Origin: Chitinophaga polysaccharea
GTDB taxonomy: Bacteria > Bacteroidota > Bacteroidia > Chitinophagales > Chitinophagaceae
Assembly (NCBI RefSeq): GCF_902150045.1
Contig: NZ_CABFVU010000002.1
Coordinates: 1,396,486-1,460,485, forward strand
Direction of reading: 5' to 3'
Length of the DNA: 64,000 bases
Part shown: in pieces, positions 45,021-53,344 of the stretch
How positions within the stretch are numbered: position 1 is the first letter of the stretch
Layout: each line of letters begins with the position of its first letter
Notes under the pieces: generated by a model
Told to the model about the DNA's origin: nothing
Database searches by the model: none
The model's input: only the letters and a program-made list of their open reading frames with translations
Translations under genes and position numbers: made by a program

Positions 45021-45920
45021 TTAATAATTATAAATGGACCTGGCCATTTTGATGAAGCGTTTATTGAGATCGCTGGTTTCGCCTTTGCGCTGTATAAAAT
45101 AAAAGCTGCGTTCTATCCGCAATGTATCGAAGCTGAGGATGGTCAGTTCCCCGTGCTGCAGTTCTTTTGCAATAGAGCGTGTAGAGAGGAATCCTACGCA
45201 GCCGGATTCCAGCAGGAAATTTTTCAGGGCTTCGGTTCCTCCCAGTCTTACTTTTATTTTGAGATCGTTCAGCCGGATCTTGCTTTTCTGAAGTCCTTTT
45301 TTGAGCGCTTCCAGTGTGCCGCTGCCACGTTCCCTGATGGCAACGGGCATTTGCAGGATATCTTTCAGTGGGTAGTTCTTTTTGCGGGCCAGCGGGTTAT
45401 CATGACTGCACACGGCTACAATCCGGTCTTTCAGAAAAGGCTGGTAGGTGATATTGCTCAGTTGTCCTTTTTCTTCCGTAACGCCGATATTGATTTCTTT
45501 GTCGAGCAGCGCCTGCAATACTATTTCACTGTTCCGGTTGAGCAGTGAAATATCTACCAGGGGGTATTCCCGGTGAAAGGCAGACATCACTTTGGGTAAT
45601 ATATACAGCGCGGCGGTGGTGCTGGCGCCCAGGTTGAGCATGCCGGTAGCCTGTTGTTTGTCGTGGATCACCGAAATATCGAATTCCGTTTCCTGCTGAA
45701 TATGGCGTACTGTAAGCAAGCGGTTGTACAGCAGCTGGCCTGCTTCGGTCAGTTCTATCTGTAATCCTTTTCTTTCAAACAGTTTGGTTTTATACTGTTC
45801 TTCCAGTCCTTTAATATGGGTACTTACAGCAGGCTGGGAAATGAATAAGGCCTGGCTGGCTTTTGAAAAGCTTTTCTGGTGGGCTACTTCCATAAAGATC
45901 TGGTGACGGTTAGATAGCAT
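45021..45920 (-). CDS. LysR-family transcriptional regulator
   Basis: The protein has 299 residues. The N-terminal winged HTH (about 1-60, SFSKASQALFISQPAVSTHIKGLEEQY) is followed by a type-2 periplasmic-binding-like sensor domain (GMLNLGASTTAALYILPKVM, and VAICSHDNPLA-like segments). The residues match the Bacteroidota CysB/CbbR-like group that senses small anions. AAAATTTG about five bases before the start suggests a very short leader. No divergent target gene is next to it; downstream is a small unknown gene. Confidence 0.92.
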   Translation of the reverse strand: MLSNRHQIFMEVAHQKSFSKASQALFISQPAVSTHIKGLEEQYKTKLFERKGLQIELTEAGQLLYNRLLTVRHIQQETEFDISVIHDKQQATGMLNLGASTTAALYILPKVMSAFHREYPLVDISLLNRNSEIVLQALLDKEINIGVTEEKGQLSNITYQPFLKDRIVAVCSHDNPLARKKNYPLKDILQMPVAIRERGSGTLEALKKGLQKSKIRLNDLKIKVRLGGTEALKNFLLESGCVGFLSTRSIAKELQHGELTILSFDTLRIERSFYFIQRKGETSDLNKRFIKMARSIYNY

Positions 45921-45931
45921 GTGCGCAAATT

Positions 45932-46729
45932 TTATGGAGCATATAAGATCTCTCTCCGGCGGATAAAACGGACTTTGTCTTTATAATCCGTTACCTTATT
46001 ATTCATGATCTCTACTTTTTCTATCCAGTTGTGGTGGAGGTCGTAGGTAAATTGATACCGGTATACCGTTCTTTCCACCGTACCGGCAGTAGTGATCCTG
46101 TCGGATATTTTTGTTGTGAGATGCCCCTGTTCATTATACTGGCAGGTAGTGGTTTCCACGGCATTATTATCGTCAAAACCGGTAGTGTCCTGGAATTTAT
46201 ATTCCTCCAGCAGTTGCTGGCGGGTATTGTATTTACACCTGGTGATTTCCTGCAATGCGCCGAAGGAGTAATAGCGGGTAATTTCTACCCGGCATCCATC
46301 GGTATCCGTATGGATATTGGTTTCCCATTGCTCGTTGTATGGATCTTCCTCCGGCGGTATAGGGTCATTGTTTTCCATTTGTTGCAATACATTGCCGGAT
46401 TCATCGTACCGGGTATAATAGGTATCTTCCCCATAATACTCTGTGCAATCTTTCAGCTCCCCGTTTTCGAAGTAACTGTTTTTATAGATAGGGCCTTTGG
46501 TGGCGGAGGTCAGTGTTTTTTCCAGCAGGTTGCCATTGTCGTCAAAAGTATACAAGAGGGTTTTATCCAGCTGATGGCTTGCGGTATAATCCTCCCATTT
46601 GAGCAGTAATCCTTTTTCATCAAAAAAGGAAAGCTCATACCCGTAGTATTTGCCATCGGGGTCTGTGGTAGCATATTTCATTTGCCTTACCGGCCCGGTG
46701 AGCTCAGTATCTGCCAATGTTTGTTTCAT
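45932..46729 (-). CDS. YD-repeat-like protein of unknown function
   Basis: The protein has 265 residues from the ATG at 46729; a longer frame needs TTG. No signal peptide. It consists of short repeated strands of the YD/RHS kind: FDEKGLLLKWEDYT, FDDNGNLLEKTLTSA, YDESGNVLQQMENND and YNEQGHLTTKISD. It resembles RHS shells but lacks a toxin-like C-terminus. Possibly a cytoplasmic or released beta-strand scaffold; function unknown. Its stop is 11 bases upstream of the LysR-type gene's start on the same strand. Confidence 0.7.
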   Translation of the reverse strand: MKQTLADTELTGPVRQMKYATTDPDGKYYGYELSFFDEKGLLLKWEDYTASHQLDKTLLYTFDDNGNLLEKTLTSATKGPIYKNSYFENGELKDCTEYYGEDTYYTRYDESGNVLQQMENNDPIPPEEDPYNEQWETNIHTDTDGCRVEITRYYSFGALQEITRCKYNTRQQLLEEYKFQDTTGFDDNNAVETTTCQYNEQGHLTTKISDRITTAGTVERTVYRYQFTYDLHHNWIEKVEIMNNKVTDYKDKVRFIRRREILYAP

Positions 46730-46889
46730 GGTACCTAAAGTTATTGGAAACAAAATAAACTTCCACTATCCAGGTACTTATTTCTGTGTGATATTTTTTT
46801 GAGCGGTTATTTTCCCGGGAGGAGACGGGGATGCGGTAATCCCTGAAGATCCAGGCAGCCGGCACGGGGGCTGCCTGGCGGGAGGAGGG

Positions 46890-48017
46890 TTATTTATCAA
46901 AAGTCATATTTTCGAATTTGTCCAGTTTGGCCATGATTCCCCAGCCGTAAAAATCGTTGGCCAGGCCAATCAGCACTTCGTTGTTGCCGGCAACCAGCGG
47001 CAGCGCAAAGGATGCGTTTTCAACGGAACAACGGCCATCCGGTTGTTTTAGTATCGGGTAACCGTAGAGGTTTTTATCTGTATACAGCGGCTTATCGTTT
47101 ACAAATACCCATACTTCATCACTAAATCCGAGTTGTACCTGCCGTGTTTGCGCCACGGTGGAACGGATATTTGTTTTCAGCCACACGATGCGCCGGGCGC
47201 GGTTTTCTGCGCTGCCAAACTTCCGGGTCACATTGACCAGTCCTCTTCTTTCGGCCCGGATGGTTTCCCAGGGGGTATCCTTACCTGGTATCCAGGCCTT
47301 GCTGAAATCTATTTTTTCAGGGGTGGTCATTGGCTGTGTGATTTGCCAGGTGCGCAGGTAGGAGGGATCATTGTTGGTGATATCTGTTCCCTCGCTGGAG
47401 GGCAGTCCTTCCGTTTGGTCGGGCTTCACTACTACGTTTGCAATAATGGCCTGCCCGTCGAATGCGATGCCGCCGTGCCGGGTATTGCCTTCCAGGTAAG
47501 GTACTTCCAGCGCCGGCTTCGAGGTATCATTAACATATACACGCATCTGCCTGCCGGAAATGACCAGTTTCACATGGTTCCAGTCGTCCTTATTGATCCA
47601 TGCGGCGGTTTGGTACTGTGGCAGCATATCCCACATGTTAATACCATCCAGGGTGGGAGCATACTGTACGGCATCGCCTTTCCCTGATGAAGGGATACGG
47701 AAATAAAAGCACTCATTCTCTTTACGGCTGATGCGCCTGAAGTAGAACGAAGTGAAAGGCGATGTGGCCTGCACATCGTATTCGATGGTACCGTTTGTAA
47801 AATCCAGCTGTTTCAGGACGGCGGTATCGTTCCTGTTCAGCAGCTTCATGGCCGGTACCGACTTATAGGTGATGAACTCCACGGTGCCTGGTTGGAACGA
47901 CCAATGTTCGGCCTGGAGTGGTACCTTGATAACATCCTGGGGACCGTTTTTCTTTTTTTGTGCTGCTGCGCATAAAGGGAGCAACAGGAATAGGCACGCG
48001 GTGCGGGTTTTTGTCAT
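46890..48017 (-). CDS. Secreted ConA-like (LamG/DUF1080-type) protein
   Basis: The protein has 375 residues with signal peptide MTKTRTACLFLLLPLCAAA. The first domain (about 30-200) is a concanavalin-A-like beta-sandwich, with IEYDVQATSPFTSFYFRR, WNHVKLVISGRQMRVYVND and HGGIAFDG, typical of LamG-type carbohydrate-binding or 3-keto-glycoside-hydrolase-like folds. A second jelly-roll domain (about 225-375) contains GFSDEVWVFVNDKPLY and NEVLIGLANDFYGWG. No catalytic signature is certain. It is divergent from the membrane-tethered HTH-like gene that also carries a ConA-like outer domain, suggesting linked roles. Confidence 0.75.
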   Translation of the reverse strand: MTKTRTACLFLLLPLCAAAQKKKNGPQDVIKVPLQAEHWSFQPGTVEFITYKSVPAMKLLNRNDTAVLKQLDFTNGTIEYDVQATSPFTSFYFRRISRKENECFYFRIPSSGKGDAVQYAPTLDGINMWDMLPQYQTAAWINKDDWNHVKLVISGRQMRVYVNDTSKPALEVPYLEGNTRHGGIAFDGQAIIANVVVKPDQTEGLPSSEGTDITNNDPSYLRTWQITQPMTTPEKIDFSKAWIPGKDTPWETIRAERRGLVNVTRKFGSAENRARRIVWLKTNIRSTVAQTRQVQLGFSDEVWVFVNDKPLYTDKNLYGYPILKQPDGRCSVENASFALPLVAGNNEVLIGLANDFYGWGIMAKLDKFENMTFDK

Positions 48018-48136
48018 GACGGTTGTTTTTTATTTTAAATGCTCCGGCAAATCTGAATAATAACTAATTTCAGGGCGAAACATCGGCGCATCAAGTATGT
48101 GCAAATCCGTGCAAGCTTGTAACAGATTACCTGGAA

Positions 48137-49729
48137 ATGAATAATAGTTTTGAAATAAATTATATAAGAAAGTGCCTGGAGCTGGCAGAAGCCCGGTTAA
48201 ACCGTGGTGACGGCAGCGAGTGGACCACCTATGATTTTGAAAAACTAAGCGAGGCGATAGAAGAAGCCACCGGGGTAATGCTGAGTGTTACTACCCTGAA
48301 ACGGTTGTGGGGGAAACTGAAATACACCAATATGCCGGCTACCACTACGTTGAATACGCTGGCGCAGTTTGCCGGGTATGCCGACTGGCGGGAGTTTAAA
48401 CGCCTTATAGTGCTGTTGCCGGGGGCTTCCCCGGCAACCGGGGATGCTACACCGGGAGGAGCCGGTGATCAGAGGTCATTGCCAGGCGATGCGGCAGCAA
48501 CGGTCAATACGGTGGCCGGGCCATTACCCGGTGATATTGCAACGGGTAATGATGCTACGTTGGCTAATAATACATTGCATATTGCCGCAGGTGCTGACGC
48601 TAATAATAAGGTGGCTGATACGTCATATATTGTAGCAGGTACCGATGTCACATCGGCCAATAATACGTTGGCTGGTACAACATCCGGTCATATTTCGGCA
48701 GGGAATACTACAAACAGCCGCGCGGCATATGACCCCCAAACAACCGGTGCTGGCATTTTACCGATTGCAGCACCGCGAAAACACCGCAAATGGACGTACT
48801 GGCTGCTGGCCCTGTTACCACTGGGCATCCTCGTATATGCTTTACTGTTATCCAATACCAAACCCGGGAAACCGCTTAATACCGCCGCTTTTTCATTCAG
48901 CAGCAATAAAATAGTGAGAGAGGGAGTTCCCAATTCCGTTGTTTTCAACTACAACGCTGCTGCGGCAGGAAAAGATTCCGTTTTCATTTCTCAAAGCTGG
49001 GACATAAGAAGGAAGGTACCGGTACCTGCAAAAGAAAACACCTTTACCACTATATACTACACACCAGGTTATTTCAGGGCGAAATTAATAGTCAATAAAC
49101 AAATTGTAAAAGAGCATGACCTGATGATTGGCTCAGGTGGATGGCTCGCATTGGTAGAGCAGCAATCCGGTACTCCATTGTATTTCCGGAAGAACGAAGT
49201 GATGAAAGGAAATGGTGTGGAAGTGGAGGAAGCGTTGTTATCACAATACCATCTGCCCCTGCAACCTGTTCCACCGGCACTGCGTTTTTTTTATGTGCAA
49301 TCGTTCGGCGACCTCCGGAATGATGACTTTACTTTTGAAACTACACTGAAAAGTGGTTTCCGGCAGGGGACCGCCGCCTGCCAGCGGGTGGAAGTGCTGA
49401 TCCTGTGTAAAAATGATGTGATCTTTATTCCCTTGTGTGCGCCTGGCTGTGTAGGAGAGCTTTCCCTGTTTGCCGCAGGCACGACCATCGACAGCCGGAA
49501 TACCGACCTTTCTAAATTTGGCGCCAACCTCGCACAGTGGGTAAAGCTGCGTGTGGTTACCCAAAACAGGCATATGCGGTTTTATGTGAATGATAGCTCC
49601 GCCGCTGAGCTGACCTTCTCCAATCCACCTTCCGACATTGTAGGCGTACAATACCGGTTTTCCGGCACCGGCGCCGTAAAGGATACCCGCTTTACGAAAA
49701 ACGGTAGCGTGATTGAATTGCAGCAATAA
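48137..49729 (+). CDS. Membrane-tethered protein: HTH-like, Pro/Thr linker, TM, ConA-like
   Basis: The protein has 530 residues. N-terminal ~90 residues (EWTTYDFEKLSEAIEEATGVMLSVTTLKRLWGKL) look like a DNA-binding helical domain seen in many Bacteroidota proteins. Then a low-complexity Ala/Gly/Thr/Asn linker (about 95-205) with repeated AG-D-NN and ANNTL units, one transmembrane segment (about 221-239), a PKD-like region (about 250-340) and a ConA-like C-terminal domain with MRFYVNDSSAAELTF. The order suggests a single protein with an inner DNA-binding end and an outer carbohydrate-sensing end, but DNA binding is not proven. Divergent from the secreted ConA-like gene and followed by the GH140-like gene 84 bases away. 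Confidence 0.65.
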   Translation: MNNSFEINYIRKCLELAEARLNRGDGSEWTTYDFEKLSEAIEEATGVMLSVTTLKRLWGKLKYTNMPATTTLNTLAQFAGYADWREFKRLIVLLPGASPATGDATPGGAGDQRSLPGDAAATVNTVAGPLPGDIATGNDATLANNTLHIAAGADANNKVADTSYIVAGTDVTSANNTLAGTTSGHISAGNTTNSRAAYDPQTTGAGILPIAAPRKHRKWTYWLLALLPLGILVYALLLSNTKPGKPLNTAAFSFSSNKIVREGVPNSVVFNYNAAAAGKDSVFISQSWDIRRKVPVPAKENTFTTIYYTPGYFRAKLIVNKQIVKEHDLMIGSGGWLALVEQQSGTPLYFRKNEVMKGNGVEVEEALLSQYHLPLQPVPPALRFFYVQSFGDLRNDDFTFETTLKSGFRQGTAACQRVEVLILCKNDVIFIPLCAPGCVGELSLFAAGTTIDSRNTDLSKFGANLAQWVKLRVVTQNRHMRFYVNDSSAAELTFSNPPSDIVGVQYRFSGTGAVKDTRFTKNGSVIELQQ

Positions 49730-49813
49730 CTGCTGCCGGTTTATCTCCCGAAAAAGTATTAATTACTGCTTTTATTCCCGGAAATCTTTATTTTTCTGAG
49801 GAATATTCCCGTT

Positions 49814-51181
49814 ATGAAAAATAAGTTACTGCTCCTGTGCAGCCTTCTTTATTGTATTGGCATCCGGGCGCAAACACCGGAGCGTTTACGCGTATCGCCC
49901 GATGGACATTATCTCCAATATGCAAACGGACAACCCTTTTTCTGGTTAGGCGATACCGGTTGGGAATTATTCCACCGGCTGGATACCGCTGAAATAAAAT
50001 ACTACCTGGATAACCGCGTCAATAAAGGGTTCACTGTAATACAAGCGGTGGTACTGGCGGAGTTTAATGGTCTCCGCAAGCCCAACCGCTACGAGCAGCT
50101 TCCCTTCCTGGATGAAAACCCGGCTACTCCCAATAATGCTTATTTCACTTTGATCGATAGTACCATCCGCTGGGCAATGCAAAGGGGACTGTATATAGGG
50201 CTGCTTCCTACCTGGGGCGATAAAGTTACAAAGCTATGGGGCGAAGGCCCGGTGGTATTTGATAGCACTAACGCATACGCCTATGGGAAATGGATAGGCA
50301 GCAGGTACCGGGATGATAAAAACATTATCTGGATACTTGGAGGCGACCGCCCGGCTGCAAATGACAGCAGCGATTGGCGCCCTGTATGGCGGGCTATGGC
50401 AAAGGGTATACAGGACGGCACTGCGGGGCAATGTATTATTGCTTACCATCCTTCCGGGGGCAGCAGCAGTTCCCAGTGGCTGCAACAGGAATCCTGGCTG
50501 AACATCCATATGTTCCAGAGCGGGCATGGCAGCGGGCATGATGTACCATGCTGGGAATTTGTACGGAAAGACCGGCAACGTTCGCCGCTGAGGCCTGTGC
50601 TGGATGCGGAGCCCAATTACGAGGACCATCCCGTAAATCCCTGGCCCAAGTGGGACCCCGACAATGGCTATTTCAGGGACTATGATGTACGCAAGCAATT
50701 ATACCGCTCTGTATTTGCCGGCGCCTGCGGCGTTACTTACGGGCATCATGCAGTGTGGCAATTCATGAGCGCGCGTGAAGCCGCCATTAATTATCCCGAC
50801 CGGGGCTGGATGAATGCGCTGGATCGGCCCGGTGCTTTCCAGGCCGGTTATCTTCGCCGGCTTATTAATATCCACGGCGCACTAAACCGTGTACCGGATC
50901 TTTCGCTGATCCTGTCCGGCCAGGGAGAAGGCGCCGCCCATATGGAAGCCTTCAGGGATGCTGCAGGCACCTACCTCATGGTGTATTTGCCCATTGGTAC
51001 ACCGCTGAAGGTAAACACCGCTGTTATAAAGGCAACAGCACTGAACTGCTGGTGGTTTAACCCACGCAGTGCGGAGAAAACAAGTATCGGCGTTATAAAA
51101 CAGTCACCGGCTGTTACCTTTACGCCGCCTGCCACCGGTGCAGGGAACGACTGGGTGCTGGTAGTAGAAGCAGCACATTGA
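49814..51181 (+). CDS. GH140/DUF4038-type glycoside hydrolase
   Basis: The protein has 455 residues with signal peptide MKNKLLLLCSLLYCIGIRA. TIM-barrel catalytic region with FFWLGDTGWELFHRL, VIQAVVLAEFNG, GLYIGLLPTWGDKV, NIIWILGGDRPA and PVLDAEPNYEDHPVN, matching the DUF4038 family that includes the apiosidase GH140; the C-terminal ~90 residues form the usual collagen-binding-like beta domain. Apiosidases act on the apiose side chain of rhamnogalacturonan-II. The adjacent rhamnosidase-type activity at the left end of the window is 47 kb away, so no pathway link is claimed. Confidence 0.86.
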   Translation: MKNKLLLLCSLLYCIGIRAQTPERLRVSPDGHYLQYANGQPFFWLGDTGWELFHRLDTAEIKYYLDNRVNKGFTVIQAVVLAEFNGLRKPNRYEQLPFLDENPATPNNAYFTLIDSTIRWAMQRGLYIGLLPTWGDKVTKLWGEGPVVFDSTNAYAYGKWIGSRYRDDKNIIWILGGDRPAANDSSDWRPVWRAMAKGIQDGTAGQCIIAYHPSGGSSSSQWLQQESWLNIHMFQSGHGSGHDVPCWEFVRKDRQRSPLRPVLDAEPNYEDHPVNPWPKWDPDNGYFRDYDVRKQLYRSVFAGACGVTYGHHAVWQFMSAREAAINYPDRGWMNALDRPGAFQAGYLRRLINIHGALNRVPDLSLILSGQGEGAAHMEAFRDAAGTYLMVYLPIGTPLKVNTAVIKATALNCWWFNPRSAEKTSIGVIKQSPAVTFTPPATGAGNDWVLVVEAAH

Positions 51182-51185
51182 GGCG

Positions 51186-51584
51186 CTATTTGGTATTGGC
51201 GTTCAGCACTTCCACATAGTGAGGGTTGTACATGATGCCCAGGATATTGCCAAAAGGATCTACAACAGAAGCCGTTACAAACCCATGGCCCCGTTCCGTA
51301 ACAGGTTCAAATACGGTAGCGCCTAAGCCAAGCAATTTTTCCAATCCTGCCTGTATATTATCCACATGCCAGTAAGTAATGGCGCCGCCGGGGCCTTTGC
51401 CGGCCTGAGCAGGCGCATATTTACTATCGATGATACCCAGTTCATGCTGGTAATCGCCCAGGCGGAACTCGGCATAGCCGGGCCTTTCAAAGTAAGGTGG
51501 GATACCGGTTAGCGCTGTATACCATTTTTTTGCAGCTTCATGGTCGGCGGCAAAAAACGTTTGTGTGGCAAATCCTCTTAGCAT
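51186..51584 (-). CDS. VOC-family (glyoxalase-like) protein
   Basis: The protein has 132 residues, cytoplasmic. Two beta-alpha-beta-beta-beta modules of the vicinal oxygen chelate fold: FFAADHEAAKKWYTALTGIPPYF at the start and VVDPFGNILGIMYNP near the end. Such proteins include glyoxalase I, dioxygenases and antibiotic-binding proteins; nothing here decides which. It is convergent with the GH140-like gene, four bases between stops, and divergent from the 145-residue gene. Intact, unlike the VOC remnant at 32.3 kb. Confidence 0.9.
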   Translation of the reverse strand: MLRGFATQTFFAADHEAAKKWYTALTGIPPYFERPGYAEFRLGDYQHELGIIDSKYAPAQAGKGPGGAITYWHVDNIQAGLEKLLGLGATVFEPVTERGHGFVTASVVDPFGNILGIMYNPHYVEVLNANTK

Positions 51585-51698
51585 ATTTGTATTTTTTTAT
51601 GGTGTGATGTAAAAGTAGAATGAGGGGATGACAACCCTATGTCAGCAGCAAAGAAGAATAAATTTAAATATCTATTTTTAGGTCCTAATCTGTATATC

Positions 51699-52136
51699 AT
51701 GAAAAAGGTATCCTATGACCCGAATGGCGGAAAACTATGGATAAGGATCGAAATGACCGGCATCTATTTTATTACTTACATCTACCAGATGTGGGCAGCT
51801 ACCGCCGATGAACTGCCCATTTTAACAAAGCCCCTCCGGCAAAACAGTAACGAACTTCCCCAGCCGGACTACTACCTGGTGCAAAATGATTATAAACCCG
51901 GAGAACCGTTGATAAATTTTGACAAAAGAGTATTGGATATCTCTTTCAGAGTGAGAAGATATAAAGATGATAACGGGTATAAGTTAAAGGTAAGCGTGTT
52001 ACAGGGAGATGATTTTGATGCTGCGAAAGTAATAGGGAGCGACCAAATTGGTTATGGCGCTATCGCTATTTTAGGCGACGATGTTACCGGTAAAACAGAA
52101 GATATCCTGCTGCAGCTGTCTGCCAAAAAAAATTGA
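51699..52136 (+). CDS. Hypothetical cytoplasmic protein
   Basis: The protein has 145 residues if started at the ATG at 51699 (MKKVSYDPNGG); an alternative ATG at 51639 adds 20 basic residues with no signal sequence. Mixed strands (KLWIRIEMTGIYFITYIYQMW, DISFRVRRYKDDNGYKLKVSVLQGDD). It ends 23 bases before the next gene, so they are probably co-transcribed. No family recognised. Confidence 0.65.
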   Translation: MKKVSYDPNGGKLWIRIEMTGIYFITYIYQMWAATADELPILTKPLRQNSNELPQPDYYLVQNDYKPGEPLINFDKRVLDISFRVRRYKDDNGYKLKVSVLQGDDFDAAKVIGSDQIGYGAIAILGDDVTGKTEDILLQLSAKKN

Positions 52137-52159
52137 TTCCATTTCCTTAAAACCCTTGT

Positions 52160-53344
52160 ATGTTACCATTTAGAAAGATGTGCCTGTTACTGCTGCTTGT
52201 GTCCTTCCAGGCATCCGCGCAGTTTAAAACAGATAGTACAGAGTATTACCTGTTGAACTTTTCCGTTCCGGACATGCCTGCGTTTAAGGCGCTGGGCGCT
52301 GATCCATCCAACCTGTTACGCCCTTCAGATATTCAAAAGTTTGCCCTTAGCTTATCGCCATTTTATTCAAACGGACAGGGCGTGATTCCCCGCAACTTTG
52401 CTGTGGAATTTTCTCCCGGTAAACTGGCCAGCAAAAACTGGACACTGGAAGATTATGGGAAAAGAAGATTCTGGTATAATTCCTCTTTTAGTATAGGCGC
52501 TATCGTTGATTCGGGGAATGTATCTTCCAGGCTGGCTGTCGGCTACCGGTTTTCTATTGTCCGGAAAAGGGACGACCTGTTATTGAATGCCGCCAGAAGA
52601 AAGGAGGTATTTATTGCACAACAACAGGAACAGCTGGTGCTAAGGGAGTTTAAGAATAACTGGATCATTATTGTTCACAAAGAAATACCTCCGGTAGAAC
52701 GCGCGCAGTATGGAAAAGACCATGATGCCGAATTCTGGGATTTCGCGGAAAACAAAGCAGAAGAATATCTCAAAGAAAACCCGGATACCGCCTTACAGGC
52801 AAGTTATGATGCCTTTAAAAAAGGATATGACAAGGATAAGAAAAAATACTACACTGCTGTAGATAGTCTTATAGAAAAGTTTAAAAGCGAGCATTGGAAC
52901 ACCAGCCGCCTGGATGGCGCTATTGCCTGGGTGGGGCAGTCGCGCGATTCACTGATTAAGAACGCCGGCTTTGCTTCTTTCAACACCTGGGTTACCTGGG
53001 CATTAGGTATCGGGAAAAGCAGCCAGTTATTATTGGGCGGTAGCTTCAGTTTGCCCCGGTCGGAGTTTAAAGACACTACCGCTATCAATGCAACTGTGAA
53101 TGTGCGTTACTACCTGGGCACCGCCAGCTTCAGGGGATTTGCCGAAACGCAGTTTAAGTACCAGAATTATGATGGCTTTGAAAAATCCCTGTTGTTTAAT
53201 TTTGGTACCGAGTTCCGGATCTCTAAAAGCATCTGGATCGTGGCGGAAGCGGGTATTGATAACTACCTGAAAGAGAAAGATCCTTTCAGTGCGTTTATAG
53301 CGAGTATTAATTTGAGATATGGATTTAACCAGGTCATGAAGTAG
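52160..53344 (+). CDS. Probable outer-membrane beta-barrel protein with helical insert
   Basis: The protein has 394 residues with signal peptide MLPFRKMCLLLLLVSFQASAQ. Beta-strand stretches at both ends (SRLAVGYRFSIV, QLLLGGSFSLPRSEF, TVNVRYYLGTASFRGF, FGTEFRISKSIWIVAEAGIDNYL, SINLRYGFNQ) alternate hydrophobic residues, as in an outer-membrane barrel. A central charged helical region (about 130-240) is unusual. Family unknown. Preceded by the short gene 23 bases upstream. It overlaps the 3' end of the convergent permease gene by 11 bases. Confidence 0.7.
   Translation: MLPFRKMCLLLLLVSFQASAQFKTDSTEYYLLNFSVPDMPAFKALGADPSNLLRPSDIQKFALSLSPFYSNGQGVIPRNFAVEFSPGKLASKNWTLEDYGKRRFWYNSSFSIGAIVDSGNVSSRLAVGYRFSIVRKRDDLLLNAARRKEVFIAQQQEQLVLREFKNNWIIIVHKEIPPVERAQYGKDHDAEFWDFAENKAEEYLKENPDTALQASYDAFKKGYDKDKKKYYTAVDSLIEKFKSEHWNTSRLDGAIAWVGQSRDSLIKNAGFASFNTWVTWALGIGKSSQLLLGGSFSLPRSEFKDTTAINATVNVRYYLGTASFRGFAETQFKYQNYDGFEKSLLFNFGTEFRISKSIWIVAEAGIDNYLKEKDPFSAFIASINLRYGFNQVMK

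Noticed and set aside
46031..46609. Open frame of 192 codons with hydrophobic stretches opposite the YD-repeat gene
   Set aside because: The hydrophobic appearance comes from the complement of polar repeats; no family features and the minus-strand gene has clear YD repeats.
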